This document shows, piece after piece, positions 16,761 through 26,100 of a stretch of DNA of 64,000 nt. The notes beneath the pieces are model-generated. The model worked only from the letters and a program-made list of their open reading frames with translations, was not told where the DNA came from and made no database searches. How positions within the stretch are numbered: the first letter of the stretch is position 1; the number at the start of each line of letters is the position of its first letter. The translations under genes and the position numbers were made by a program. Source of the stretch: Fuscovulum ytuae (GTDB lineage: Bacteria > Pseudomonadota > Alphaproteobacteria > Rhodobacterales > Rhodobacteraceae); NCBI RefSeq assembly GCF_029953595.1, contig NZ_CP124535.1, positions 806,001 to 870,000 on the forward strand, given 5' to 3'.

Positions 16761-18572
16761 ATGGGAACAGTGAATTTCAAAGGTCTTAAGGCGGTGCTGG
16801 CGGCGATGGCCGTAGTAGCGATTCCCCTTGGGGCGGGGGCGGATACCCATGGCATAGCTATGTATGGAAAGCCCGCTCTTCCCCCGGATTTTGTGTCCCT
16901 GCCCTATGCAAACCCGGATGCGCCCAAGGGCGGGCGGATCGTTTTCGGAGAAAGCGGGGGGTTTGACTCGCTCAACCCGTTCATCGTGAACGGCATCGCC
17001 CCGGCGGGGATCAGTGCGCATACGATCGAAACGCTGCTGGGCCGATCCTATGACGAACCCTTCACCCTTTACGGCCTATTGGCCGAATCGGTGGTGACGG
17101 ATGACGCCCGGACGTTCGTCGAATTCACCCTGCGGCCCGAGGCGCGATTCTCGGACGGCAGCCCGGTCACGGTCGAGGATGTGATCTGGTCGTTCGAAAC
17201 GCTGGGGACCAAGGGCCAGCCGCGCTATGCTGCCGCTTATGGCAAGGTGGCGACGGTTGAAAAGATCGGCGAGCGTGGCATCCGCTTTACCTTCAATACC
17301 GAGGATCGCGAATTGCCGCTGATCCTTGGGCTGCGGCCGATTCTGAAGAAAGCGCAATGGGAGGGGCGCGATTTCACCGTCTCATCTTTGGACCCCGTGA
17401 TCGGATCGGGTCCTTACGTGGTCGCGGAATTCGAGGCCGGGCGCTACATCACCTATCGCAAGAACCCCGATTGGTGGGGGGCGGATCTGGCCTTTAACCG
17501 GGGCCAGCACAATCTGGACGAAATCCGCTATGACTATTTCGGCGATGCGGGCGTGGTTTTCGAGGCGTTCAAAGCGGGCGAAATCACCAGCTGGCGCGAA
17601 ACCAACCCGGTGAAATGGGATCAGCAATATGATTTCCCGGCGGTGACGTCGGGCGATGTGGTCAAATCCATCATCCCGCATTCGCGCCCGTCGGGGATCG
17701 AAGGTTTCGTTTTCAACACCCGCCGGCCGATCTTTCAGGATTGGCGCGTGCGCGAGGCGCTGATCACGGCCTTCAATTTCGAACTGATCAACAGGACGCT
17801 GAACGGCAGCATCCCGCCGCGCATCCAGAGCTATTTCTCCAACTCCCCCCTTGGCATGACACCCGGTGCGCCTGCCGAGGGTCGCGTGGCGGAATTCCTC
17901 GAACCCTTCCGGGCCGAGCTTCTTCCCGGCGCGATGGAGGGCTATACCCTGCCCGTGGGCGACGGGTCCGAGGCGAACCGGGGCGCGATCCGCAGGGCGA
18001 CGGCCCTTTTGGAAGAGGCGGGATGGTCGGTACAGGACGGCGTGTTGAAGAACGCGGCGGGCGAGCCCTTCAGCTTTGAAATCGTGCTGGTGAACGGCGC
18101 GACCGACACCATCAACGCGGCCACGATCTATGTCGAAGGGCTAAAGCGGTTGGGGATCGAGGCACGGCTCACGACCATCGATTCGGCGCAATACAAGGAG
18201 CGCACCACGAATTACGATTTCGACATGACCCATTACATCCGGTCCCTGTCGCTGTCGCCGGGGAATGAGCAGACGCTTTACTGGGGGTCGAAAGGCGTGA
18301 CGGAACCCGGCACGCGCAATTGGATGGGCATGAATTCGCCTGCCGCCGAGGCGATGATCGCCACCATGGTTGCGGCGCGCAGTCAGGACGATTTCATTGC
18401 CGCGGTGCAGGCCTTGGACCGCATCCTGACGAGCGGGCGCTATGTCATCCCGATCTGGTATTCGGATGTCTCGCGCCTTGCGCATCGGAAGGAGTTGAAA
18501 TTCCCCGACCGCCTGCCGCTTTATGGCGATTGGCCGGGCTTTCAGCCTGAGGTCTGGTGGTATGAGGACTAA
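16761..18572 (+). CDS. Periplasmic oligopeptide-binding protein, YejA-like (ABC importer)
   Basis: 603 residues of the family 5 extracellular solute-binding proteins. An N-terminal signal peptide (LKAVLAAMAVVAIPLGAGA, cleaved about residue 29) directs it to the periplasm. HGIAMYGKPALP, APKGGRIVFGESGGFDSLNPF and the end PLYGDWPGFQPEVWWYED are typical of the YejA/microcin-C-type subgroup that binds peptides. The ATG at 16761 has GAGGG upstream. The permease and ATPase genes do not follow, which is unusual for this family; instead an entericidin-like gene and a terminator come next. Confidence 0.92.
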   Translation: MGTVNFKGLKAVLAAMAVVAIPLGAGADTHGIAMYGKPALPPDFVSLPYANPDAPKGGRIVFGESGGFDSLNPFIVNGIAPAGISAHTIETLLGRSYDEPFTLYGLLAESVVTDDARTFVEFTLRPEARFSDGSPVTVEDVIWSFETLGTKGQPRYAAAYGKVATVEKIGERGIRFTFNTEDRELPLILGLRPILKKAQWEGRDFTVSSLDPVIGSGPYVVAEFEAGRYITYRKNPDWWGADLAFNRGQHNLDEIRYDYFGDAGVVFEAFKAGEITSWRETNPVKWDQQYDFPAVTSGDVVKSIIPHSRPSGIEGFVFNTRRPIFQDWRVREALITAFNFELINRTLNGSIPPRIQSYFSNSPLGMTPGAPAEGRVAEFLEPFRAELLPGAMEGYTLPVGDGSEANRGAIRRATALLEEAGWSVQDGVLKNAAGEPFSFEIVLVNGATDTINAATIYVEGLKRLGIEARLTTIDSAQYKERTTNYDFDMTHYIRSLSLSPGNEQTLYWGSKGVTEPGTRNWMGMNSPAAEAMIATMVAARSQDDFIAAVQALDRILTSGRYVIPIWYSDVSRLAHRKELKFPDRLPLYGDWPGFQPEVWWYED

Positions 18573-18582
18573 GGAGCAGAGG

Positions 18583-18699
18583 ATGAGAAAGACAGTGGTG
18601 CTTTTTGCCGTTCTGGCCGCCTTGGCGGGCTGCGCGACCATTGAAGGCGCGGGGCAGGATATTTCCTCGGGCGCGCGGGCGGTGGGTAATCTGTTCTAG
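18583..18699 (+). CDS. Entericidin-like small lipoprotein
   Basis: A 38-residue protein: MRKTVVLFAV, a hydrophobic core, lipobox LAGC with acylated Cys17, then a short hydrophilic tail including GAGQDISSGARAVG, which matches the entericidin EcnA/EcnB family. It starts ten bases after the binding-protein stop with AGGAG-type Shine-Dalgarno sequence, and is followed by a clear terminator, so the two genes form one transcript. Entericidins are small cell-envelope lipoproteins linked to stress and lysis in enterobacteria; in Rhodobacteraceae the role is not known. Confidence 0.85.
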   Translation: MRKTVVLFAVLAALAGCATIEGAGQDISSGARAVGNLF

Positions 18700-18726
18700 G
18701 AACGCCCATCTGGGCAGGGTGCAAGG

Positions 18727-18757
18727 GGCCGGGCGGGAATGCCCGGCCTTTTCTTTT
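18727..18757 (+). terminator. Intrinsic terminator after the entericidin-like gene
   Basis: GGCCGGGC (18727-18734) and GCCCGGCC (18741-18748) with a six-base loop, followed by TTTTCTTTT. It ends the binding-protein/entericidin transcript. Confidence 0.87.
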
Positions 18758-18764
18758 CGCGGGG

Positions 18765-18909
18765 GCGATTTCCGGCGCGGAAATCGCGACGGAATTTGAC
18801 GCAAATTCCGTGGCCCTTTGGGCTGGTTCCCACCTCATCCGGGGCCGGTTCGCCCGAAGGGCGGCAAAGTCTGCGTCAGACTTTGTGACGTTTCCTGCGT
18901 CAGGAAACG
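18765..18909. repeat. Array of short hairpins with three-base loops (family B)
   Basis: Four perfect hairpins lie within 145 bases. Stems are 10 bp at 18765-18787 (loop GCG), 10 bp at 18789-18811 (loop ACG), 9 bp at 18865-18885 (loop CGT) and 9 bp at 18889-18909 (loop CGT); a weaker 5-bp one with loop GAA is at 18851-18863. Stem sequences differ, but three share the centre TGCGTCA or its complement. It fills the gap between convergent transcription units: the entericidin terminator and the 3' end of the XRE gene. Confidence 0.75.
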
Positions 18910-18914
18910 CTGTT

Positions 18915-19538
18915 TCAGACCAGCGATGTCACCCAAAGGATCGTCGCATCCTCTTCCGATAGGCTGATAACGTTATGCCCCATCGAGGCATCATAGTAGG
19001 CGCTGTCACCGCGCCGCAGGTCCACGGGTTCGTAGAATTCGGTGTAGAGCCGGACGACCCCGGTCAGAACATAAAGGAATTCCTCGCCGTCATGGCGCAC
19101 CCAGCCATCGAATTCTTCGACATCCCGCGCGCGGATGCGGGCGCGGTAGGGCAGCATCTGCTTGCGCGTCAACTGCCCCGCAAGCAATTCATGTTCATAG
19201 GTCGCCGTCGCATGCCCCTGCCCTTCGCCCTGTTTCGTCACCGACATCCGGCCCGACACCTGTGCCTTTGACGGCGGTGTGAACAGCTGTGGGACAGAGA
19301 TCGACAGGCCTTCGGCCAGTTTCTTCAACGCCTCATAGGTGGGCGACATCTGGCCATTTTCGATCTTGGACAGGGTCGACCGCGCCAGCCCCGCCTGCGT
19401 GGCCGCCTGTTCCAGCGTCCAGCCGCGCGCCTTGCGCAGATCGCGCACCCTTTCGCCAAGGTTCAGGGGGGCGACATGCGCCTCTCCGCCGTTTTCACGG
19501 GCAATGCGGATCAGGGATTTGGGATCGGTTCCGGCCAT
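18915..19538 (-). CDS. XRE family regulator with C-terminal cupin domain
   Basis: 207 residues. An N-terminal helix-turn-helix (LGERVRDLRKARGWTLEQAA to LSKIENGQMSPTYEALKKLA, about residues 27-80) is joined to a cupin beta-barrel (about 125-207; EEFLYVLTGVVRLYTEF, DSAYYDASMGHNVISL). This architecture is common in regulators of amine, polyamine and amino-acid use (PuuR-like), where the cupin binds a small ligand. Its target is not evident; the divergent neighbour is the acyl-CoA synthetase gene, about 60 bases away, and is the most likely one. Confidence 0.9.
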   Translation of the reverse strand: MAGTDPKSLIRIARENGGEAHVAPLNLGERVRDLRKARGWTLEQAATQAGLARSTLSKIENGQMSPTYEALKKLAEGLSISVPQLFTPPSKAQVSGRMSVTKQGEGQGHATATYEHELLAGQLTRKQMLPYRARIRARDVEEFDGWVRHDGEEFLYVLTGVVRLYTEFYEPVDLRRGDSAYYDASMGHNVISLSEEDATILWVTSLV

Positions 19539-19601
19539 GGCCGGGGATTACTTGGTCACAGGTGCGCTTGCAACGGCGGCGTGGGCGGCTAGAGAGAAAG
19601 C

Positions 19602-21128
19602 ATGCTGTCTGAGATCGATCTTTCCCCATGGCCGCCCTGCCCCGCGCCTTTCAACATGGCGCGGCATGTGCTGGAGGCATCCTCTACCCGTTTTCCCGAC
19701 CGGATGGCCTTGCAGATCGTCTCGCCCAAAGGGGCGGAGAGATGGAGCTATGCCCGCCTGATGGCGGCGGTGCGCGGCTGCGGGACGGGGTTTCTTGCGC
19801 AAGGCTTGCAGCCGGGGGACCGGGTGCTGTTGCGGCTGGGCAATGAGGTGGCCTTTCCCGTGGCCTTCCTTGGGGCCATCGCAGCGGGGCTGGTGCCTGT
19901 GCCAAGCTCGGCCGCGCTGACGGGGGCCGAGATTTCGCGGATGGCGGGGGTGATTGCGCCTGCGCTGATCGTGGCGGGCGAAGGGGTTGCGCTGCCCGAT
20001 CCGTTGCCTTGCCCTGTGGTGACGGCGAAGCAGGTTCTGGGATGGGAAGCGCTGCCCCCTTGCGATTGGAACATGGGCGATCCTGATCGTCTGGGCTATG
20101 CCGTGTTCACCTCGGGCACCTCAGGCCGGGCACAGGCGGTGGGCCATGCGCATCGCGCGATCTGGGCGCGGGGGATGATGCATCAGGGCTGGGAGGGCAT
20201 CACCGACGGGGACCGTGTGCTGCATGCGGGGGCTTTCAACTGGACCTATACGCTGGGCACCGGGCTGATGGACCCGTGGACGGTGGGGGCCGTTGCCCTG
20301 ATCCCGGCGGCTGGGGTGGAGGTCATGGCGCTGCCCCTGTTGATGAAACGCTTTGATGTGACGGTCTTTGCCGCGGCACCGGGCGTGTATCGGCAAATGC
20401 TGCGCGGGCCGATGCCGGCCTTGCCCAAGCTGCGGCATGGGCTGAGCGCGGGCGAGGCGATGGCGCCTGACCTGCGCGCGGCGTGGGAGGGTGCGACGGG
20501 CCGGCCCGTGCATGAAGCGCTTGGGATGACAGAAGTATCGACCTATCTGTCCGGCTGCCCGGATCGACCACAGGCACCGAGAACGGCGGGATGGGTGCAG
20601 CCGGGGCGGCGCCTGGCGGTGCTGGGCGAAGACGGCCAGCCCGTCGCGCGGGGCGCAGTGGGCACGCTGGCCGTGCATCGGTCCGATCCGGGCTTGATGC
20701 TGGGCTACATGGGGGATGCGGCTGCTACTGAGGCGCGGATGCGAGGGGATTGGTTCCTGACCGGCGATCTGGCCGAGATGACGCATGACGGCGCGGTGAT
20801 CTATCGCGGTCGCGCAGATGATCTGATGAATGCGGGCGGCTTTCGCGTATCGCCCCTGGAGGTTGAGGCGGCCATGGCCACCTGTCCCGGCATCAAGGAC
20901 TGCGCGGTGACGGAGGTGGAGGTGAAGGCGGGGGTGCGGGTGATCGGCTGCTTCTACCTGAGCGACCAGCCAATCCCGGATGCAGAGCTTGCCGCCCATG
21001 CCGAGGCCTGTCTTGCACGCTGGAAACAGCCGCGGCTTTGGGTCCGGCTTGACGCCTTGCCGCGATCTGCCAACAACAAGCTGAACCGTCGCGCCCTTCA
21101 GGGCCTGTTGCCGAAAGGGACGCCATGA
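19602..21128 (+). CDS. AMP-dependent acyl-CoA synthetase (ANL superfamily)
   Basis: 508-residue adenylating ligase that would activate a carboxylic acid with ATP and CoA. ANL motifs are present: the P-loop-like FTSGTSGRAQAV, the aromatic GMTEVSTYLSG, TGDLAEMTHDGAVIYRGRADD and the C-terminal PRSANNKLNRRAL with the catalytic lysine. The usual lysine of the first motif (PKG) is replaced, reading RAQA. The substrate is unknown; overall shape resembles benzoate or medium-chain ligases. Its end overlaps the DsbA-like gene by four bases (ATGA), so the two are co-expressed. Confidence 0.88.
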   Translation: MLSEIDLSPWPPCPAPFNMARHVLEASSTRFPDRMALQIVSPKGAERWSYARLMAAVRGCGTGFLAQGLQPGDRVLLRLGNEVAFPVAFLGAIAAGLVPVPSSAALTGAEISRMAGVIAPALIVAGEGVALPDPLPCPVVTAKQVLGWEALPPCDWNMGDPDRLGYAVFTSGTSGRAQAVGHAHRAIWARGMMHQGWEGITDGDRVLHAGAFNWTYTLGTGLMDPWTVGAVALIPAAGVEVMALPLLMKRFDVTVFAAAPGVYRQMLRGPMPALPKLRHGLSAGEAMAPDLRAAWEGATGRPVHEALGMTEVSTYLSGCPDRPQAPRTAGWVQPGRRLAVLGEDGQPVARGAVGTLAVHRSDPGLMLGYMGDAAATEARMRGDWFLTGDLAEMTHDGAVIYRGRADDLMNAGGFRVSPLEVEAAMATCPGIKDCAVTEVEVKAGVRVIGCFYLSDQPIPDAELAAHAEACLARWKQPRLWVRLDALPRSANNKLNRRALQGLLPKGTP

Positions 21129-21781
21129 TCCGCCTTGATATCTTTTCCGATCCGGTCTGCCCGTGGTGCCTGATTGGCAAGACGAACCTTGACCGGGCGC
21201 TGGAGAGCAGGCCCAACCACCCGTTCCGCATCGAATGGCATCCGTTCCAGTTGAACCCCGACATGCCCAAGGGCGGCGTCGATCAGGTGGAGTATCTGGC
21301 GGCCAAGTTCGGTGGCAAGCAGCGGGCCATTCAGGCCATGTTGCAGGTGGTTGACCATGCCAAGAAGGCGGGGGCCGAAATCAACATGGATAAGGTCACC
21401 CGCCTGCCCAACACGCTGGATGCCCATCGTCTGATTCATTGGGCAGGGATCGAAGGGCGGCAGACGCCGATGGTGGCGCGGCTGTTCCGCGCGCATTGGC
21501 GCGATGGCGAGGATATCGGGGATCACGCCACGCTGGCGCGTCTTGCAGGCGACGTGGGGATGGATGCCGTGGCGGTGGCGCGGCTTTTGGCCAGCGATGC
21601 GGATGCCGAGGATATTGCCGCCCGTGACACTGACGCACGGCGCAAGGGCGTGACGGCGGTGCCGACCTTTCTGATCGCCCAGGCCTATGTCGTGTCGGGC
21701 GCGCAGCCGGTGGAAGTCTGGCAGCAGATCATCGATGAATTGGTCGAAAAACTCGCTGTGCAGGACGGGCCGGAAGACTAG
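21125..21781 (+). CDS. DsbA family oxidoreductase (FrnE-like)
   Basis: 218-residue thioredoxin-fold protein with the redox motif CPWC at residues 12-15 (FSDPVCPWCLIGK). The following EWHPFQLNPDMP and the end region GVTAVPTFLIAQAYVVSGAQP with cis-Pro are typical of the FrnE/2-hydroxychromene-2-carboxylate isomerase-like DsbA group. It lacks a signal peptide and so is cytoplasmic, which suits FrnE-type disulfide isomerases or glutathione-related enzymes. Coupled by overlap to the acyl-CoA synthetase gene upstream. Confidence 0.9.
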   Translation: MIRLDIFSDPVCPWCLIGKTNLDRALESRPNHPFRIEWHPFQLNPDMPKGGVDQVEYLAAKFGGKQRAIQAMLQVVDHAKKAGAEINMDKVTRLPNTLDAHRLIHWAGIEGRQTPMVARLFRAHWRDGEDIGDHATLARLAGDVGMDAVAVARLLASDADAEDIAARDTDARRKGVTAVPTFLIAQAYVVSGAQPVEVWQQIIDELVEKLAVQDGPED

Positions 21782-21882
21782 GCCTGCCCAAGGCGCAGAA
21801 GGCACGCTCTGTGCAGGAACGATCCCGGCTTTGTGCGCTTGCTGCGCTATCCGGCCCTGATGGTGCGTGATAAGGCGGCGGC

Positions 21883-23097
21883 ATGACACAGGTTCCCCAT
21901 ACAAGCACCGCACCCCGCATGGGGCAGACGGAATTCATCATCCTGATCGCGGCCCTTTTCGCCACCATCGCCTTTTCCATCGATGCGATGCTGCCCGCCC
22001 TGCCCCAGATCGCGGCAGAGCTTTCGCCGGATTCGCCGAATGCGGCGCAGCTGATCCTGACCTCCTTCGTTCTTGGCATGGGGATCGGCACGCTTTTGGC
22101 CGGGCCGTTGTCGGATGCCTTTGGGCGCAAGCCCGTGATCCTTGCCGGGGCTGCGCTTTACTGTGCGGCAGCGCTGGTGGCCTATGCGGCACCGACGCTG
22201 GAAGGGGTCTTGCTGGCGCGGCTGTTGCAGGGCCTCGGCTCGGCGGGTCCGCGGGTGGTGTCGCTGGCGCTGGTGCGCGACCTTTACAAAGGGCGCGAGA
22301 TGGCGCGGGTCGTCAGCTTTGCGATGATGATCTTCACGCTGGTGCCCGCCATTGCCCCTTTCATCGGGCAAGGGATCATCTGGGTGGCGGGCTGGCGGGG
22401 GATTTTCCTTGCCTTTGTCGCCTTTTCGGCCCTGTCCATGCTGTGGTTCTGGCTGCGCCAGCCGGAAACCATGCCAAAGGCGATGCGGCGGCCCCTGCAG
22501 GTAAGCACGCTGAAGGCGGCTTTCGTTGAGGTGCTGTCGCACCGCGTCGTGGTCGTGTCGATCGCGGTGCAGACGCTGGTTTTTGCCTGCCTTTTCGCGA
22601 CGCTGTCAGCCACCCAGCCGATCCTTGATCAGGTCTATGACGAAGGAGAGCGTTTCCCGATCTGGTTCGCGCTGATCGCGCTGCTGTCGGGGACCGCGTC
22701 ACTGATCAACGCAAAGCTGGTGGTGCGGCTGGGGATGCGGCGGATGATCAGTATGTCGCTGGGCGCGCAGGTGGTGTTTTCCACCGTGATGCTGGTGGCC
22801 AAGGCGGGGGGCATCTGGCCCCCGGCGTTGGCCTTTCCGGCGCATCTTCTGTGGACGACAGGGGTGTTCTTCATGATCGGGCTGACCATCGGCAACCTCA
22901 ATGCGCTGGGGCTGGAACCCGTGGGCCATGTGGCAGGGATGGCGGCCAGCGTGATCGGGGCGATTGCGACGGTGGCCTCGGTCGTGCTTGCAGTCCCGGT
23001 TGGGCTGATGTTCGACGGGACGGCCTATCCCCTGATGGGCGGTGTGGCCGTCTTTGCGGCGGCGGGCTGGGGGTTGATGCGGATGATCCCGCGGTAG
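21883..23097 (+). CDS. Bcr/CflA family multidrug efflux MFS transporter
   Basis: 404 residues with about twelve transmembrane helices. The major-facilitator signature between helices 2 and 3 appears as GPLSDAFGRKPVILAGAALY, and RLLQGLGSAGPRVVSLALVRDLY with its motif around the fourth helix is typical of the Bcr/CflA drug-proton antiporters. It probably exports a hydrophobic compound using the proton gradient. It lies about 100 bases after the DsbA-like gene and converges on mfd across a 14-bp palindrome. Confidence 0.92.
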   Translation: MTQVPHTSTAPRMGQTEFIILIAALFATIAFSIDAMLPALPQIAAELSPDSPNAAQLILTSFVLGMGIGTLLAGPLSDAFGRKPVILAGAALYCAAALVAYAAPTLEGVLLARLLQGLGSAGPRVVSLALVRDLYKGREMARVVSFAMMIFTLVPAIAPFIGQGIIWVAGWRGIFLAFVAFSALSMLWFWLRQPETMPKAMRRPLQVSTLKAAFVEVLSHRVVVVSIAVQTLVFACLFATLSATQPILDQVYDEGERFPIWFALIALLSGTASLINAKLVVRLGMRRMISMSLGAQVVFSTVMLVAKAGGIWPPALAFPAHLLWTTGVFFMIGLTIGNLNALGLEPVGHVAGMAASVIGAIATVASVVLAVPVGLMFDGTAYPLMGGVAVFAAAGWGLMRMIPR

Positions 23098-23100
23098 AAC

Positions 23101-23117
23101 GGGCAATATTGCCCATC
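23101..23117. repeat. Perfect palindrome between convergent genes (family C core)
   Basis: GGGCAATATTGCCC (23101-23114), followed by ATC, lies in the 20-base gap between the transporter and mfd stops. It shares GGGCA/TGCCCATC with the longer hairpin at 29161-29188 and may help end both transcripts. Confidence 0.6.
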
Positions 23118-26100
23118 TTAAGCCTTGGGCTTCACCACTTTCTCGGCCAGATCCTTGGCAATCGCGAAGGCCCCCTTGATCCGGTCGCCTTCCGTCTTCC
23201 ACTCGCGCAAGAGAACGATCTTGTTGCCCTGCACCCGTGCCGCCGGATCGGCCTTGATGAAATCCACCAGCCCCGCCGGATTGGCAAATTTGTCGTTGTG
23301 GAACTGCACCGTGGCCCCTTTCGGCCCGGCATCCAGACGGCTGATCCCGGCGCGTTTGCACATCGACTTGATCCGCATGATCAAAAGAAGCGTGTTCACC
23401 TCTTTCGGCAGGGGACCGAAACGGTCGATCATTTCGGCAGCGAAGCCCTCCAGCTCTACCTTCGTTGTCAGGCTGGTCAGGCGGCGGTAAAGCCCAAGTC
23501 GGATGTCGAGGTCGGGAACATATTCCTCGGGGATCAGGACCGGGACGCCAAGGTTGATCTGTGGTGCCCATTGATCATCCAGCGCGGCAGGGCCTGCGAG
23601 TTCGCCGGATTTCAGCTTGGCAATCGTTTCCTCCAGCATCTGCTGGTAAAGCTCATACCCAACTTCCTTGATATGGCCTGACTGTTCTTCGCCCAAAAGG
23701 TTCCCGGCCCCGCGCAGATCAAGGTCATGGGAGGCCAGGTTGAACCCTGCGCCAAGGCTGTCGAGGGACCCAAGCAGCCGCAGCCGCTTCATCGCCTGTG
23801 GGGTCAGCGGCGCGCGGGGGCGTGTTGTCAGGAAGCAATAGGCGCGCGTCTTGGCGCGGCCCACGCGGCCGCGGATCTGATACAACTGGCTTAAGCCGAA
23901 CATATCGGCCCGGTGGATGATCATCGTATTGGCGGTGGGAATGTCGAGGCCGGATTCCACAATGGTCGTCGACAAGAGCACGTCATATTTGCCGTCGTAG
24001 AATTCGTTCATCCGTTCGTCCAGATCGCCCGCCGCAAGCTGGCCATGGGCGATGATGTAACTTGCCTCAGGCACGTGGGTTTTCAGGAAATCCTCAATCT
24101 CCGGCAGGTCGGCGATGCGGGGGACGACGATAAAGCTTTGCCCGCCGCGATAGCGTTCGCGCAAAAGCGCCTCGCGCAGGGTCACGGGGTCGAATTCCGA
24201 AACATAGGTGCGGATCGCCAGACGGTCGACCGGGGGGGTGGCGATGATCGACAAGTCCCGCACCCCCGTGAGCGAAAGTTGCAGCGTGCGCGGGATCGGC
24301 GTCGCGGTCAGGGTCAGGACGTGGATTTCCGACCGCATCTCTTTCAGCCGTTCCTTATGGGCGACGCCAAAATGCTGTTCTTCGTCGATGATCAGAAGGC
24401 CAAGGGATTTGAACCGGATATCCTTGGCCAAAAGGGCATGCGTTCCCACGCAGATATCGACGGTGCCATTGGCCAGCCCTTCGCGCGTGGCCTTGGCCTC
24501 TTTGGCGGAAACGAAGCGCGACAGGGGTTTCACATTGATCGGGAATCCCCGGAAGCGTTCGGCAAAGCTGCGGTAATGCTGACGCGCCAGCAGCGTGGTG
24601 GGGCAGACCACGGCCACCTGCATGCCCGCCAGCGCTGCCACGAAGGCCGCACGCATGGCGACCTCGGTCTTGCCGAAGCCTACATCGCCTACGACAAGAC
24701 GGTCCATCGGGCGGCCCGATTCCAGATCGGCCACCACATCGGCGATGGCGGCCAGCTGGTCATCGGTTTCCTGCCACGGGAAGCGGGCGGCAAAGGCCTC
24801 CCACAGGGAATGCGGGGCCTCAAGGATCGGCGCGTGGCGCAGGGCGCGTTCGGCGGCGATGCGCATCAGGCGATCCGCAATCTCGCGGATACGTTCCTTG
24901 AGCTTGGCCTTCTTGGCCTGCCATGCGCCGCCGCCAAGGCGATCAAGCAAGCCTTCCTCATGGCCATAGCGCGACAGGAGTTCGATATTTTCAACGGGCA
25001 GATATAGCTTTGCCCCTTCGGCATATTCCAACGCCACGCAGGCATGGGGTGCGCCAAGCGCGGTGATCGTCTCGATCCCCAGATAGCGGCCCACGCCATG
25101 TTCCACATGGACGACCAGATCGCCGGGGGTCAGGCTGTCCACCTCGCGCAGGAAGTTTTCAGCCTTGCGCCTGCGCTTGGGCTTGGCCACCAGACGGTCG
25201 CCCAGCACATCCTGTTCTGAAATCACGGCAAGGCCGGGGGCAGTAAAGCCCGCCTCCAGCGCCCAGACCATCAGGAAAAGACCGCCCTTGCCTTCGGGCA
25301 CCTCGCGCAGGTCGCGGATACGCCGCGCCCCCGCCACGCCCTGATCGGAAAGAAGCCCTTCCAATCGCTCCCGCGCCCCTTCGGACCATGAGGCGATGAT
25401 GACCTGCCGATCTTGCAGCAATTCCTTAAGATGCGCCGCCAAAGCCCCGAAAAGGCTTATGCTTTCCTGCTGACGTTCTGGCACGAAATTGCGCCCCAGA
25501 CGCCCGCCCGCATCCAGAACGCCCGGCCCCGGCGACTGCGGATTGGGCGAAAGCTGGATCACCCGATGCGGGGCTGTGGCTGCCTGCCATGCCGCATCGT
25601 CCAGATACAAAAGCCCCGGCGCGCAAGGCTTATAGACGCTGTCCAGCCGCCCCTTGGCCCCCATCGCCTCGCGCCGGGCGTCATATTGGTCTTCGATCCC
25701 TTCCCACCGGGCAAGCCGGGCGGGGGTGATCTGGTCATCCAGCATGACCGTGGCCCCCGGCAGATAATCGAAGATCGTCTCCAGCCGATCATGGAAGAAG
25801 GGCAGCCAATGCTCCATTCCCTGATGCTTGCGACCGGCGCTCACAGCCTCGTAAAGCGGGTCATCCGACCCGCCTGCCCCGAATTCCAGCCGGTAATTCT
25901 GCCGGAATCGGGTGATCGCCGCCTCGTCCAGAATGACCTCGGACATTGGCGCAAGGTCGAAGGCGGACAGCTTTTCGGTTGTGCGCTGGGTTTCCGGGTC
26001 AAAGCGGCGCGCGCCGTCCAGAACATCGCCAAAGAAATCCAGCCGGATCGGCGTCCGGCTGCCCGGCGGCCAAAGATCCACGATCCCGCCCCGGATGGCG

